Assembly: GCA_964587505.1 (NCBI GenBank)
Contig: CAZPLD010000006.1
Span: forward strand, 1-27,383
Length of the DNA: 27,383 nucleotides
Direction: 5' to 3'
Source of the DNA: 2-01-FULL-41-26 sp964587505
GTDB lineage: Bacteria > Patescibacteriota > Minisyncoccia > 2-02-FULL-40-12 > GWA2-44-9
Positions 7,565 through 14,661 of this stretch are shown here, one piece after another. The notes beneath the pieces are model-generated. The model did not search any database. It had not been told where the DNA came from and was given only the letters and a program-made list of their open reading frames with translations. Each line of letters begins with the position of its first letter. Within the stretch, counting starts at the first letter, position 1. The position numbers and the translations under genes were made by a program.

Positions 7565-8839
7565 ATGTTTCCTGACCAGCTAAAAAATATGGCCCATAAA
7601 TTGCCGCCCAAACCCGGAGTATATTTGTTTTGGGGACATAGCGGAAAGATTTTATACATAGGCAAGGCCTCTAATTTAAAAAATAGGCTGAATTCGTATT
7701 TAAAAACAAAGGATATTAGAATCAAAAAAATGCTTGATTCAGCCCGGTCTTTAAAATTTTTACGCACCGAGTCAGATATTGAAGCGTTGATACTCGAATC
7801 ACAACTGGTAAAAAAATATCAGCCGCAATTTAATATAATGCTGCGGGACGACAAGCAGTATTTTTATGTCGGCTTTAGTAATGAAAATTTCTCAAAAATT
7901 TTCATTACTCACCAACCGTGGCCTTCGGGTAACTTTATCGGGCCATTCACTGACGGCAACACGCTGAAGTCGATCTTGCGATTCTTAAGACGCATCTTCC
8001 CCTACTGCACCTGCACTAAGCCCCACAACAACTTCTGCCTAAACTATCATATCAGTAAATGTCTCGGATTTTGTTGTCTGAAAGACAATCCTGAGCAAAG
8101 TCGAAGGACTGCCTATGAAAAAAGATCTTACGCAGCCAATATAAACGCTATAAAAGATATCCTGAACGGAAAAAGAAAGTCGCTCGTCAAAAAACTGGAA
8201 AAAGAGATGGGTCAATTGGCTAAAAAGGGCAAATTGGAAAGCGCTATCAATTTAAGAAATAAAATATCCGGCTTAAAAAGGGTATTCGAAAATGCCAAAG
8301 TAATAAAAAATTCTGATATTCTGAAAACTTACCGTTCCGGATTGGAGTCATTATTAAAACTGCAAAAACCGATAATCCGCATTGAGGGATATGATATATC
8401 AAATATCCAGGGCGCTCATGCCACCGGTTCTATGGTTACATTTATTCAGGGCCGGCCTGACAAAAATTTTTATCGCAAGTTTAAGATTTACACAAAACAT
8501 TCTCCTGACGATACGGCAATGCTCAAAGAAATACTTGAACGGCGTTTCAGGCATGACGAATGGCCATTCCCCGACTTGGTATTGATAGATGGCGGTAAGG
8601 GACAGGTCAACATGGCAGTGAAAACACTTAAAAATATGGCAATAAAAATTCAAGTTGTCGGCATTTCTAAAAATGAACGCCACCTTGGCCACCAACTGAT
8701 TGTCCCGGGCAGAAAAACCCCTCTTGCCCTGACCAAACTCTCTCCCGCCGACAAAAACCTCCTTCTTGTCGTCAATAGCGAAGCGCATCGCTTCGCAATC
8801 GGATATTACAGAAAACTCCACAGAAGATTGTTTAGATAG
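7565..8839 (+). CDS. uvrC: UvrC excinuclease subunit, short form without HhH domain
   Basis: 424 residues versus about 600 in typical UvrC. Domains in order: GIY-YIG nuclease (GVY19-20 to LYIGK, about 16-95), a cysteine cluster at C148, C150, C158, C166, C170 and C171 corresponding to the Fe-S region, a UVR helical hairpin (about 208-240), and the RNase H-like 5' nuclease domain with D277 (YDISN), D342 (LIDGGKGQ) and H408 (SEAHRFAI). The protein ends right after RKLHRRLFR, so the C-terminal tandem HhH DNA-binding domain is missing. Residues 175-182 (NPEQSRRT) are encoded by a repeat element. A perfect 14-bp inverted repeat lies in the codons for residues 105-115. It acts in nucleotide-excision repair with UvrAB. 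M9 is an alternative start, but promoter spacing favours 7565. Confidence 0.93.
   Translation: MFPDQLKNMAHKLPPKPGVYLFWGHSGKILYIGKASNLKNRLNSYLKTKDIRIKKMLDSARSLKFLRTESDIEALILESQLVKKYQPQFNIMLRDDKQYFYVGFSNENFSKIFITHQPWPSGNFIGPFTDGNTLKSILRFLRRIFPYCTCTKPHNNFCLNYHISKCLGFCCLKDNPEQSRRTAYEKRSYAANINAIKDILNGKRKSLVKKLEKEMGQLAKKGKLESAINLRNKISGLKRVFENAKVIKNSDILKTYRSGLESLLKLQKPIIRIEGYDISNIQGAHATGSMVTFIQGRPDKNFYRKFKIYTKHSPDDTAMLKEILERRFRHDEWPFPDLVLIDGGKGQVNMAVKTLKNMAIKIQVVGISKNERHLGHQLIVPGRKTPLALTKLSPADKNLLLVVNSEAHRFAIGYYRKLHRRLFR
7877..7909. repeat. Perfect 14-bp inverted repeat inside uvrC
   Basis: AGTAATGAAAATTT (7877-7890) and its exact reverse complement (7896-7909) are separated by CTCAA. It encodes residues 105-115 of UvrC, in frame with family-like sequence. 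Confidence 0.85.
8089..8108 (+). repeat. CCTGAGC-type repeat embedded in uvrC
   Basis: TCCTGAGCAAAGTCGAAGGA matches the widespread short repeat family CCTGAGC-N-TCGAAGG. It is translated in frame as part of DNPEQSRRT, just after the cysteine cluster. Confidence 0.7.
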
Positions 8840-8868
8840 TTGACACAACCTCTATGCATGACTGCGGG

Positions 8869-8910
8869 GTGCCCCTTTTCTAAAATATTGCTAATTTTAT
8901 AAAAGGGCAC
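8869..8910. repeat. Long imperfect hairpin after uvrC
   Basis: GTGCCCCTTTTCTAAAAT (8869-8886) pairs with ATTTTATAAAAGGGCAC (8894-8910) with one bulge and one mismatch. No T-run follows on the plus strand, so it is a poor intrinsic terminator; it may protect the uvrC 3' end or belong to the structured region that follows. Confidence 0.6.
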
Positions 8911-8959
8911 GCCCTTCGCCGGTTGCCTTGAAGGCAGGTGGTAATTGGCAATAAAAACT

Positions 8960-9215
8960 CAAATTAATAAGCGCAGCCCGGCATCTTATTGAAGCCCGTC
9001 CGAACAGGCGGGCTTGGTGTCCACGCCGGAGTTCGTGAGATAAGCTATTCAAGGTTTAGGCTTTCCGTCAGATGAGTAACGCTATGCAATAAACTTAGTG
9101 ATACGGCAGGCTGGACCCGCCGTCGTGAGGACAAGTGGAGATTGCCGCTGGAGCAATCGTAACGGGCTGAAATAAGGTGCTGGACGGAGCGGTTGAAATC
9201 TAATCTATTCTGTGC
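8960..9215 (+). ncRNA. Candidate structured RNA between uvrC and the small membrane protein gene
   Basis: Bases 8840-9233 hold no credible gene. Several stem-loops follow one another: AATAAG/CTTATT (8966-8971, 8985-8990), AAGCCCG/CGGGCTT (8992-8998, 9009-9015), ACGGC/GCCGT around 9103-9123, and GATTGC/GCAATC around 9140-9158, followed by the unpaired purine-rich stretch CGGGCTGAAATAAGG. Density of pairing and GC richness are above the neighbouring intergenic DNA. I checked by eye for RNase P, tmRNA and SRP hallmarks and found none. A known large bacterial ncRNA (for instance the raiA motif) is possible but not demonstrated. Strand is inferred from the flanking genes. Confidence 0.4.
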
Positions 9216-9233
9216 TATCGTTATAACTACAAT

Positions 9234-9584
9234 ATGATTGGTTTTATAATCAGAATATTCGGCAATTCGTTGGCTCTTTATGCGGCTTATTACTTGGTTC
9301 CCGGTTTTGTCATTAACGGGGGTTGGAAAGAATACTTGCTGGCCGGAGCATTTTTGGGATTATTGAATCTTACAGTCAAACCGGTATTAAAAATGGTATC
9401 CATGCCAATTATAATCCTGACGCTTGGGTTGTTCGCTTTGGTCATTAACGGGTTGATTTTATGGACAGTTGATTATATCTTTGACTTCATGTCGATCAGG
9501 GACACAACGGCGCTTTTGTCTGCTGTTATCATAGTTTCCATAGTAAATCTTTTCGTATCGGCAGGCGCAAAAGCTATTAAATAA
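9234..9584 (+). CDS. Small four-helix membrane protein, phage holin family 4 / DUF (PF04020-like)
   Basis: 116 residues, almost entirely hydrophobic with four predicted helices (about 4-20, 31-48, 55-77, 88-112). The pattern I-R-I-F-G-N-S-L-A-L-Y-A-A-Y-Y-L-V-P-G-F and the repeated LNLTVKPVLK motif between helices 2 and 3 match the widespread small membrane proteins annotated as phage holin family 4, which in bacteria are chromosomal and of unknown function. It lies 6 nt upstream of secG, so both are probably made from one transcript. The name is inherited and does not mean a phage is present. Confidence 0.8.
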   Translation: MIGFIIRIFGNSLALYAAYYLVPGFVINGGWKEYLLAGAFLGLLNLTVKPVLKMVSMPIIILTLGLFALVINGLILWTVDYIFDFMSIRDTTALLSAVIIVSIVNLFVSAGAKAIK

Positions 9585-9590
9585 AAAATA

Positions 9591-9815
9591 ATGAATACTA
9601 CACAAATATTAACCTATGCCCAGATCGGTTTGTCCTTGCTGCTTATCGCGGCTATTTTGCTGCAACAGCGCGGAACGGGCCTTTCTTCAACTTTCGGGGG
9701 CGGCTCTTTGGAATACAGCACCAAAAGAGGCGCAGAAAAAATAATTTTTTGGGCTACAATAGTTTTAGCTATTCTGTTTCTGGCCGTATCTGTCGCCAGA
9801 GTATTTTTTGCTTAA
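9591..9815 (+). CDS. secG: Preprotein translocase subunit SecG
   Basis: 74 residues, two membrane helices (about 8-25 and 51-72) joined by a loop containing the SecG signature LLQQRGTGLSSTFGGG followed by YSTKRGAEK. SecG is the small stimulatory subunit of the SecYEG channel in the inner membrane. Length and motif order are normal for the family. It follows the small membrane protein gene by 6 nt. Confidence 0.95.
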   Translation: MNTTQILTYAQIGLSLLLIAAILLQQRGTGLSSTFGGGSLEYSTKRGAEKIIFWATIVLAILFLAVSVARVFFA

Positions 9816-9986
9816 CTAAATCGGTAAATTAGAACGCAGCTGGCTTAGCCAAATTCGAGGCAAACCTGAGCATTGCGACGAGTCATACTAATGTATGGTG
9901 AGGAGCAAGCGGAAGGATTTAACGAAGAAGTTGACTAAGAGCGTGCTCGCCTTAGTTAAGGCGAGAGCGGCCAGCAAGTTATAAAA
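9816..9986 (+). other. Structured intergenic region between secG and the binding-protein gene
   Basis: No gene is seen. It contains CCTGAGCATTGCGACGAG (9865-9882), resembling the CCTGAGC repeat family; an interrupted hairpin TTGC...CATAC TAAT GTATG...GCAA (9874-9911), with symmetric 7-nt internal loops; and a perfect 9-bp hairpin CTCGCCTTA GT TAAGGCGAG (9946-9965). No T-run follows the last hairpin. It may be a translational control element, a small RNA or decayed repeats. Confidence 0.45.
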
Positions 9987-11813
9987 ATGTTCAAAGACAA
10001 CGACCAATTAGACGATTTCTTTGGTTTGAAATCAGATGACAAGAAAAGCCAATCCGACGGCCGGCGAAAAGAAGGCATCAAGGAAACACTCTTAAAAAAT
10101 ATCGGCATCGCCAAAATAAGATTACTGCCAAAGGTTCTCTCCCGGAAAGAAAGATATTTGATTATAGCTTTTTTGTTTATCTTTTTAGGTTCTTTATTGT
10201 CCCTGCCGTTTACTTCTTTTTATCACTACACCAAGGCCTCGCCTGATTACGGCGGATCTTTCAGTGAGGGAATTGTCGGCGAACCGCGTTACATAAACCC
10301 CCTGCTTTCGCAAAGTAATGATGTCGATCGCGATCTGGTCAGTTTGATTTATTCAAGCCTGATGAAATATAACGAGGAAGGAAAGCTCGTGCCGGATCTC
10401 GCGAAATCTTATGAGATATCCAGTGACGGCCTAAATTACACTCTCTATCTGAAAGAAGATGCAAAATGGCAGGATGGTATTCCGGTAACAGCCGAAGATG
10501 TTGCATTCACTATTCAAACGGCACAAAATCCAGATTATGGAAGTTTACAGAGGATAAATTGGCAAGGTGTGGATGTTGAGGTAGTAGACGAATATACATT
10601 AATACTGAAATTAAAGAACAAATACGCCCAATTCCTTAATAACCTGACCCTCAATATCCTCCCTAAACATATCTGGCAAGATGTTAAGCCCGTGAATTTC
10701 GCACTTTCTGATTTCAATTTAAAACCCGTCGGTTCCGGCCCTTACAAGTTCAAAAAGCTCAAAAAAGATGCTACGGGCAGAATAACATCCTATGAACTGG
10801 ACTCGAACAGGAACTTCTATGACGGCCGGCCGTATATAGACAGCATAGAGCTTAAATTCTACAACTCGGAAGATGAGATGATAAGTGAGTACAACAAGAA
10901 CAATATAGAAAGCATGGCTTTTGTTTCAGCCAACAACCTCAAAAAAGTTAAGTTCAAGAAACGACTTAATATAGAGGAGCTCAAACTTCCAAGATACTTC
11001 GGTCTTTTCTTCAATCAAAGTGAGGCCAAAATACTTTCGGACAAAAATGTCCGGCTTGCTTTAAGTTATGGCACTGATAAAAAAGACATGATCAACAAGA
11101 TACTCAATGGCAAAGGCCTTGAAACCAACTCGCCGATGATGAAAGAGGTCTTGGATATGGTAGAGGATGCGAAAACATACGATTACGATTTAGACAAAGC
11201 CAAGAAACTCCTCGCTAATTCCGGCTGGGGCAGTCCCGACGATAAAGGAATACTAAACAAAACAGGAAAAGCCAAATCCAGCAAAGAAAAACCCGTTACC
11301 GAAAAACTGACTCTCCGGCTAACTACCCCTACCTGGTCGGAACTTACCAACGTTGCCAACCTTTTGAAGGAACAGTGGGCTAAGATAGGGGTAGAATTAG
11401 TTATAGAGGTACTGCCGACACCGGAGCTCCAACAGATAATAAAAGAACGGAGCTATCAGATGCTTCTTTTCGGAGAAATTTTGAACATAGATCCGGATCC
11501 GTTCAGTTTGTGGCATTCTTCCCAGAAGCGCGACCCGGGGTTGAATTTGGCTCTTTATGATAATAAGACCGTAGATGACCTCTTGGAAAAAGCCAGACAG
11601 ACACTGAACCCGCTTGAACGGATGAAACAATATCAGGATTTCCAGAAATTGGTTGTTGAAGATGTCCCGGCCGTGTTCTTATACAACCCCTTGTATATCT
11701 ATGCCCAAACCAACAGCATCAAAGGATTCAACAGCAAAGTAATCTCAATGCCCTCCGACAGATTTTCCAATGTAGAAAAGTGGCATATAAACACCAAGAG
11801 GAGCTGGAAATAA
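9987..11813 (+). CDS. Membrane-anchored family 5 (peptide-type) solute-binding protein
   Basis: 608 residues. A charged cytosolic N-terminal segment (1-56), one membrane helix at about 57-79, then an extracellular SBP family 5 domain (OppA/DppA fold). Family features include GGSFSEGIVGEPRYINPLL near the domain start, LVSLIYSSLMKYNEEGKLVPDLAKSY-type sequence, LKEDAKWQDGIPVTAEDVAFT, and a NVRLALSYGTDKKDMINKIL motif. There is no lipobox; the long cytosolic N-terminus and signal-anchor are unusual for binding proteins, which are mostly cleaved lipoproteins. No permease or ATPase gene is adjacent. It may capture peptides for a distant transporter, or have another extracellular role. Confidence 0.88.
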   Translation: MFKDNDQLDDFFGLKSDDKKSQSDGRRKEGIKETLLKNIGIAKIRLLPKVLSRKERYLIIAFLFIFLGSLLSLPFTSFYHYTKASPDYGGSFSEGIVGEPRYINPLLSQSNDVDRDLVSLIYSSLMKYNEEGKLVPDLAKSYEISSDGLNYTLYLKEDAKWQDGIPVTAEDVAFTIQTAQNPDYGSLQRINWQGVDVEVVDEYTLILKLKNKYAQFLNNLTLNILPKHIWQDVKPVNFALSDFNLKPVGSGPYKFKKLKKDATGRITSYELDSNRNFYDGRPYIDSIELKFYNSEDEMISEYNKNNIESMAFVSANNLKKVKFKKRLNIEELKLPRYFGLFFNQSEAKILSDKNVRLALSYGTDKKDMINKILNGKGLETNSPMMKEVLDMVEDAKTYDYDLDKAKKLLANSGWGSPDDKGILNKTGKAKSSKEKPVTEKLTLRLTTPTWSELTNVANLLKEQWAKIGVELVIEVLPTPELQQIIKERSYQMLLFGEILNIDPDPFSLWHSSQKRDPGLNLALYDNKTVDDLLEKARQTLNPLERMKQYQDFQKLVVEDVPAVFLYNPLYIYAQTNSIKGFNSKVISMPSDRFSNVEKWHINTKRSWK

Positions 11814-11829
11814 CAAAAAACTTTAGGTC

Positions 11830-11858
11830 TTGCATTGTTTATAAAATTGGTGTATACT
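11830..11858 (+). promoter_or_regulatory. Promoter for tRNA-Leu
   Basis: TTGCAT (11830-11835), 17-bp spacer, TATACT (11853-11858). It begins 17 bp after the stop of the binding-protein gene. The predicted start is about 65 nt before the mature tRNA 5' end. Confidence 0.65.
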
Positions 11859-11930
11859 TGGAATAACGTTAATTCTCTCGTATCTTATTAAAGCTCAGGA
11901 TTAAGCAAATAGCTCTTTTTTAGTTCATTC

Positions 11931-12012
11931 GGGCGAGTGGTGGAACTGGAATACACGTACGGTTCAGAGCCGTATACCGCAAGGTTTGAGGGTTCAAATC
12001 CCTCCTCGCCCA
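11931..12012 (+). tRNA. tRNA-Leu, anticodon CAG
   Basis: A complete cloverleaf: acceptor GGGCGAG (11931-11937) pairs with CTCGCCC (12005-12011), D stem GTG/CAC, anticodon stem TACGG/CCGTA with loop TTCAGAG and anticodon CAG at 11965-11967, a long type II variable arm (ACC GCAA GGT) and T arm GAGGG TTCAAAT CCCTC. Discriminator A at 12012. The 3' CCA is not encoded (CAG follows), so it needs a CCA-adding enzyme. The long variable arm agrees with leucine identity; the codon read is CUG. Confidence 0.97.
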
Positions 12013-12132
12013 CAGAGATTCTTAAGCCGGCTAAAGCACGGCCAAGAAACTTATCCGACAACATTAATAATTAGTAAAAAACTAATACTCTTAGTTTTTG
12101 TCCAAGAGTGAAACGATTGGGTACAAAAAGTT

Positions 12133-12149
12133 ACCTGCCTAAGGCGGGT
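12133..12149. repeat. Short hairpin upstream of RNase J
   Basis: ACCTGCC TAA GGCGGGT forms a 7-bp stem with one G-U pair in the 181-bp interval between tRNA-Leu and RNase J. A related motif (GCCTTGAAGGCAGG) occurs near 8929. No clear terminator or promoter is visible in this interval apart from a weak ATTAGT/ACTAAT stem near 12070-12088. Confidence 0.4.
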
Positions 12150-12193
12150 GCTGATAATTGTAACCACTCACTGTATTCGCGGACAATTATCGC

Positions 12194-13984
12194 ATGATGA
12201 GTCCAAAAAATAGCAGAGCCCCTTCAGCCAAAAGACGCTGGATGAAACCGGTAATCAGACAAATTAGGGTTTTCAAGAACGATAAAGACGTCCCTCACAA
12301 AGCAACCGAAAACAAAGTCGGCGGTCTTAAAATTATCCATTTCGGAGGACTTGGAGAGGTCGGCCGAAATATGTCGGCAATCCAATATGACGACGAAATA
12401 ATTTTGATAGATGCCGGGGTGAGATTCCCAAGAGAAGACATGCCGGGAATAGATTTTATAATCCCCAACGCCGGCTATCTGGATGACAAAAAACACATGG
12501 TCAAAGCCATGTTCTTTACCCATGGCCACATGGACCATATCGGGGCTCTGCCATTCATCAGAGACAGGATAGGCGACCCGGATATATATGCCGCTCCCCT
12601 GACTAAAGCTATCCTCATCAAAAGACAGGATGATTTTAAATTCCAAAAGCCCTTGGAGATAAACGACATAAAAGCCGGAGACGAAATAAAAATAAGCAAC
12701 AAATTGACCGTCAAAGTTCTCCGTATCAACCACTCTATTCCCGACGACCTTGAAATAGTTATCAAAACCCCGGTTGGCAATGTCGTCCACACTTCCGACT
12801 TTAAGTTCGACAATACTCCCGTAAACGACCTGCCGGCTGATATTGACGAGATGAAAAAACTCGCCGAGGAAGGGGTTCTGGTTCTTATGTCTGACTCTAC
12901 TGGAGCTGAAAAAGAAGGACACTCGTTATCGGAACAGCAAGTTACCGCTAATCTTGAAAAACTTTTCAGCGAAGCAACCGGCATGATAATTCTTGGAACT
13001 TTCGCTTCTCTTATCAACCGTATCCAGCAGATCATAACCATAGCCGAAAAATTCGGTAAAAAAGTCGTATTTGACGGATACTCCATGAAAACAAATGTCG
13101 AAATATGTAAAAAGCTCGGCTACCTGAAAATAAAGAAAGGCACCCAGATAGGCATGGAGGAGGTAAATAGTTATCCCAAAGACAAGGTGGTTGCTTGTGT
13201 CACCGGCGCCCAAGGAGAAGGAAACGCCGTTCTGATGAGAATTGCCAACGGAGAACACCGCCACTTGAGAACAAGCAAGAATGACACTTATATTTTCTCA
13301 TCTTCTGTTATTCCGGGAAACGAAGTTAATGTCCAATTTTTGAAAGACCAGCTGTACCGGAACGGGGCAAAAGTTTTCAACTACCAGATGCTGGATGTTC
13401 ACACCGGAGGACACGGTAACAAAGAAGATCTAAGGGAAATGATCCGTTTGCTTAAACCGAAATTTATGTTCCCTATCCATGGCCAATACTCAATGATGGT
13501 CAACCATGGCTTAATGGCCCAGACCGAAGGAATTCCTGAAGCAAATGTGATAATCGCCGATAACGGAACGGTTGTTAATATAGAAAAAGAAAAGTGGTGG
13601 TTTGATAAAATGCGGGCTCCATCTGACTATGTCTTCGTTGACGGGCTTGGTATTGGCGATATCGGCAATGTTGTCTTAAGAGACAGACAGATATTAGCTG
13701 AAGACGGAATGTTTGTAATTGTCGTTCTGGTACATTCTAAGACCGGAACAGTGAGAGGCAGTCCGGATATTATTTCCCGCGGCTTCATATATCTGAAAGA
13801 GAACAAAGAACTTTTGTCGCAAGTCCGGAAGCGTATCAAATTCATCGTTGAGGGCAAAGGCGCCCACCAACAGCCGAATCTCCCCTTCCTTAAAGACCAG
13901 ATAAGAAACCAGATAGGCCTTTTTCTCTTCCAAAAAACAGAACGAAGGCCGATGATACTGCCAGTGTTGATAGAGGTCGATTAA
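12194..13984 (+). CDS. rnj: Ribonuclease J
   Basis: 596 residues, metallo-beta-lactamase / beta-CASP ribonuclease. The N-terminal basic tail (about 1-45) precedes the catalytic domain starting LKIIHFGGLGEVGRNM. Metal motif H110-G-H112-M-D114-H115 (THGHMDH) is intact, HTSDFKFD supplies later ligands, and beta-CASP (SDSTGAEKEGHS...) and the C-terminal domain (from about 460) follow. Length is slightly above the usual 555 because of the tail. RNase J combines 5'-3' exonuclease and endonuclease activity and is the main mRNA-decay enzyme in many bacteria lacking RNase E. The start is uncertain: adjacent ATGs at 12194 and 12197 and a third at 12242 have no ribosome-binding site. Confidence 0.95.
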   Translation: MMSPKNSRAPSAKRRWMKPVIRQIRVFKNDKDVPHKATENKVGGLKIIHFGGLGEVGRNMSAIQYDDEIILIDAGVRFPREDMPGIDFIIPNAGYLDDKKHMVKAMFFTHGHMDHIGALPFIRDRIGDPDIYAAPLTKAILIKRQDDFKFQKPLEINDIKAGDEIKISNKLTVKVLRINHSIPDDLEIVIKTPVGNVVHTSDFKFDNTPVNDLPADIDEMKKLAEEGVLVLMSDSTGAEKEGHSLSEQQVTANLEKLFSEATGMIILGTFASLINRIQQIITIAEKFGKKVVFDGYSMKTNVEICKKLGYLKIKKGTQIGMEEVNSYPKDKVVACVTGAQGEGNAVLMRIANGEHRHLRTSKNDTYIFSSSVIPGNEVNVQFLKDQLYRNGAKVFNYQMLDVHTGGHGNKEDLREMIRLLKPKFMFPIHGQYSMMVNHGLMAQTEGIPEANVIIADNGTVVNIEKEKWWFDKMRAPSDYVFVDGLGIGDIGNVVLRDRQILAEDGMFVIVVLVHSKTGTVRGSPDIISRGFIYLKENKELLSQVRKRIKFIVEGKGAHQQPNLPFLKDQIRNQIGLFLFQKTERRPMILPVLIEVD

Positions 13985-14006
13985 TACCGTCTACAAGACT
14001 AATGAA

Positions 14007-14037
14007 AAAGAACCTCTTATTTTTGAGGTTCTTTTTT
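14007..14037. terminator. Bidirectional terminator between RNase J and the small metallopeptidase gene
   Basis: AAAGAACCTC (14007-14016) pairs with GAGGTTCTTT (14025-14034) around an 8-nt loop, with a T-run on both strands. It serves the convergent RNase J (+) and 14017-14553 (-) genes; the stop codon of the latter lies in the loop. Confidence 0.85.
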
Positions 14038-14553
14038 GGATAGTTCTTCGAGGTGTTTAAGGTAGAGATTGAAGTGTTCGTTTCCAAAAATTTCTTTAGC
14101 AAAATCATTTGCATACATTTCCATATCCCTTACTGTTCCAAAAGATGCCAATCCGCCCTGGATGTGTCCGAGCTCATGAGCCACAAGCACATCAAGATAT
14201 GGTCCTCTTATTGCCTCCTCGCTAAGAATAACCGTCCGGTGGTGAGGAAATATAAAAAAAGGCGCATATCCCAACAGGTTGCCCCCGCTGACATATGGAC
14301 TTAAACGATAGACCAAAGTTCCTCTATCTACCCTGAAAACTACCGGGCCTTTGGTAAATTTGTAGTAGCGGGCAACATTTCCGCAATAAAGTTCAAGGGG
14401 GTAACTTACCTCACTCAATTTGTCCGTATTTACATACATATCTAAAACAAAAACAAAATATATAAAAACGATCGTTATCAATAAATTGACGGCAAGCGCT
14501 ATCGGCGCCAAAAATAATATCCTAAGCAATCTTTTCATTTTTGGTGGTCCCAT
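14017..14553 (-). CDS. Small membrane-anchored HExxH metallopeptidase-like protein
   Basis: 178 residues from the ATG at 14551-14553. One membrane helix lies at about residues 12-38 (LAPIALAVNLLITIVFIYFVFVL), followed by a soluble domain containing VLVAHELGHIQGG, an M48/M78-like zinc HExxH motif, with downstream acidic residues (MEMYANDFAKE) as possible third ligand. It is much shorter than M48 (HtpX) proteases. The ATG is preferred over a TTG 21 nt upstream because AGGTGA lies 7 nt before it. Promoter TTGACA-16-TAAAGT lies at 14589-14616. Function unknown beyond a probable membrane peptidase. Confidence 0.7.
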   Translation of the reverse strand: MGPPKMKRLLRILFLAPIALAVNLLITIVFIYFVFVLDMYVNTDKLSEVSYPLELYCGNVARYYKFTKGPVVFRVDRGTLVYRLSPYVSGGNLLGYAPFFIFPHHRTVILSEEAIRGPYLDVLVAHELGHIQGGLASFGTVRDMEMYANDFAKEIFGNEHFNLYLKHLEELSKKEPQK

Positions 14554-14588
14554 CTGGCAGTCACCTGATTTCAATGAACTTACTTAGA

Positions 14589-14616
14589 ACTTTAATACAA
14601 TGGGCACCTGTGTCAA
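14589..14616 (-). promoter_or_regulatory. Promoter for the small metallopeptidase gene
   Basis: Minus strand: TTGACA (14611-14616), 16-bp spacer, TAAAGT (14589-14594). The -35 is perfect, the -10 weak. Confidence 0.5.
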
Positions 14617-14635
14617 CCTATTTTTAAAAAATGTA

Positions 14636-14657
14636 ATTAAAAACCCCATGAGGGGTT
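14636..14657 (-). terminator. Terminator after the aminotransferase gene
   Basis: Minus strand: AACCCC TCAT GGGGTT stem-loop followed by TTTAATTACATTTTTT. It lies just after the stop of the 14662-15876 gene. Confidence 0.65.
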
Positions 14658-14661
14658 GAGG

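Noticed and set aside
7522..7767. An 81-residue minus-strand frame overlapping the uvrC start
   Set aside because: It lies opposite uvrC and its promoter, has no ribosome site, and its composition looks like an antisense translation of a real gene.
8960..9215. RNase P RNA, tmRNA or SRP RNA
   Set aside because: No GAGGAAAGTCC/ACAGAA core, no tRNA-like ends with tag reading frame, and no GGAAGNAGC tetraloop helix were found.
9234..9584. A prophage, suggested by the holin-type name of the small membrane protein
   Set aside because: The gene is a chromosomal small membrane protein next to secG; no other phage gene is present.
12224..12922. A 232-codon minus-strand frame inside the RNase J gene
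   Set aside because: It is fully antisense to a certain gene and shows no domain features.
14554..14574. TTG at 14572-14574 as the start of the small metallopeptidase
   Set aside because: The ATG at 14553 has AGGTGA at good spacing; the extra seven residues do not extend the membrane helix.
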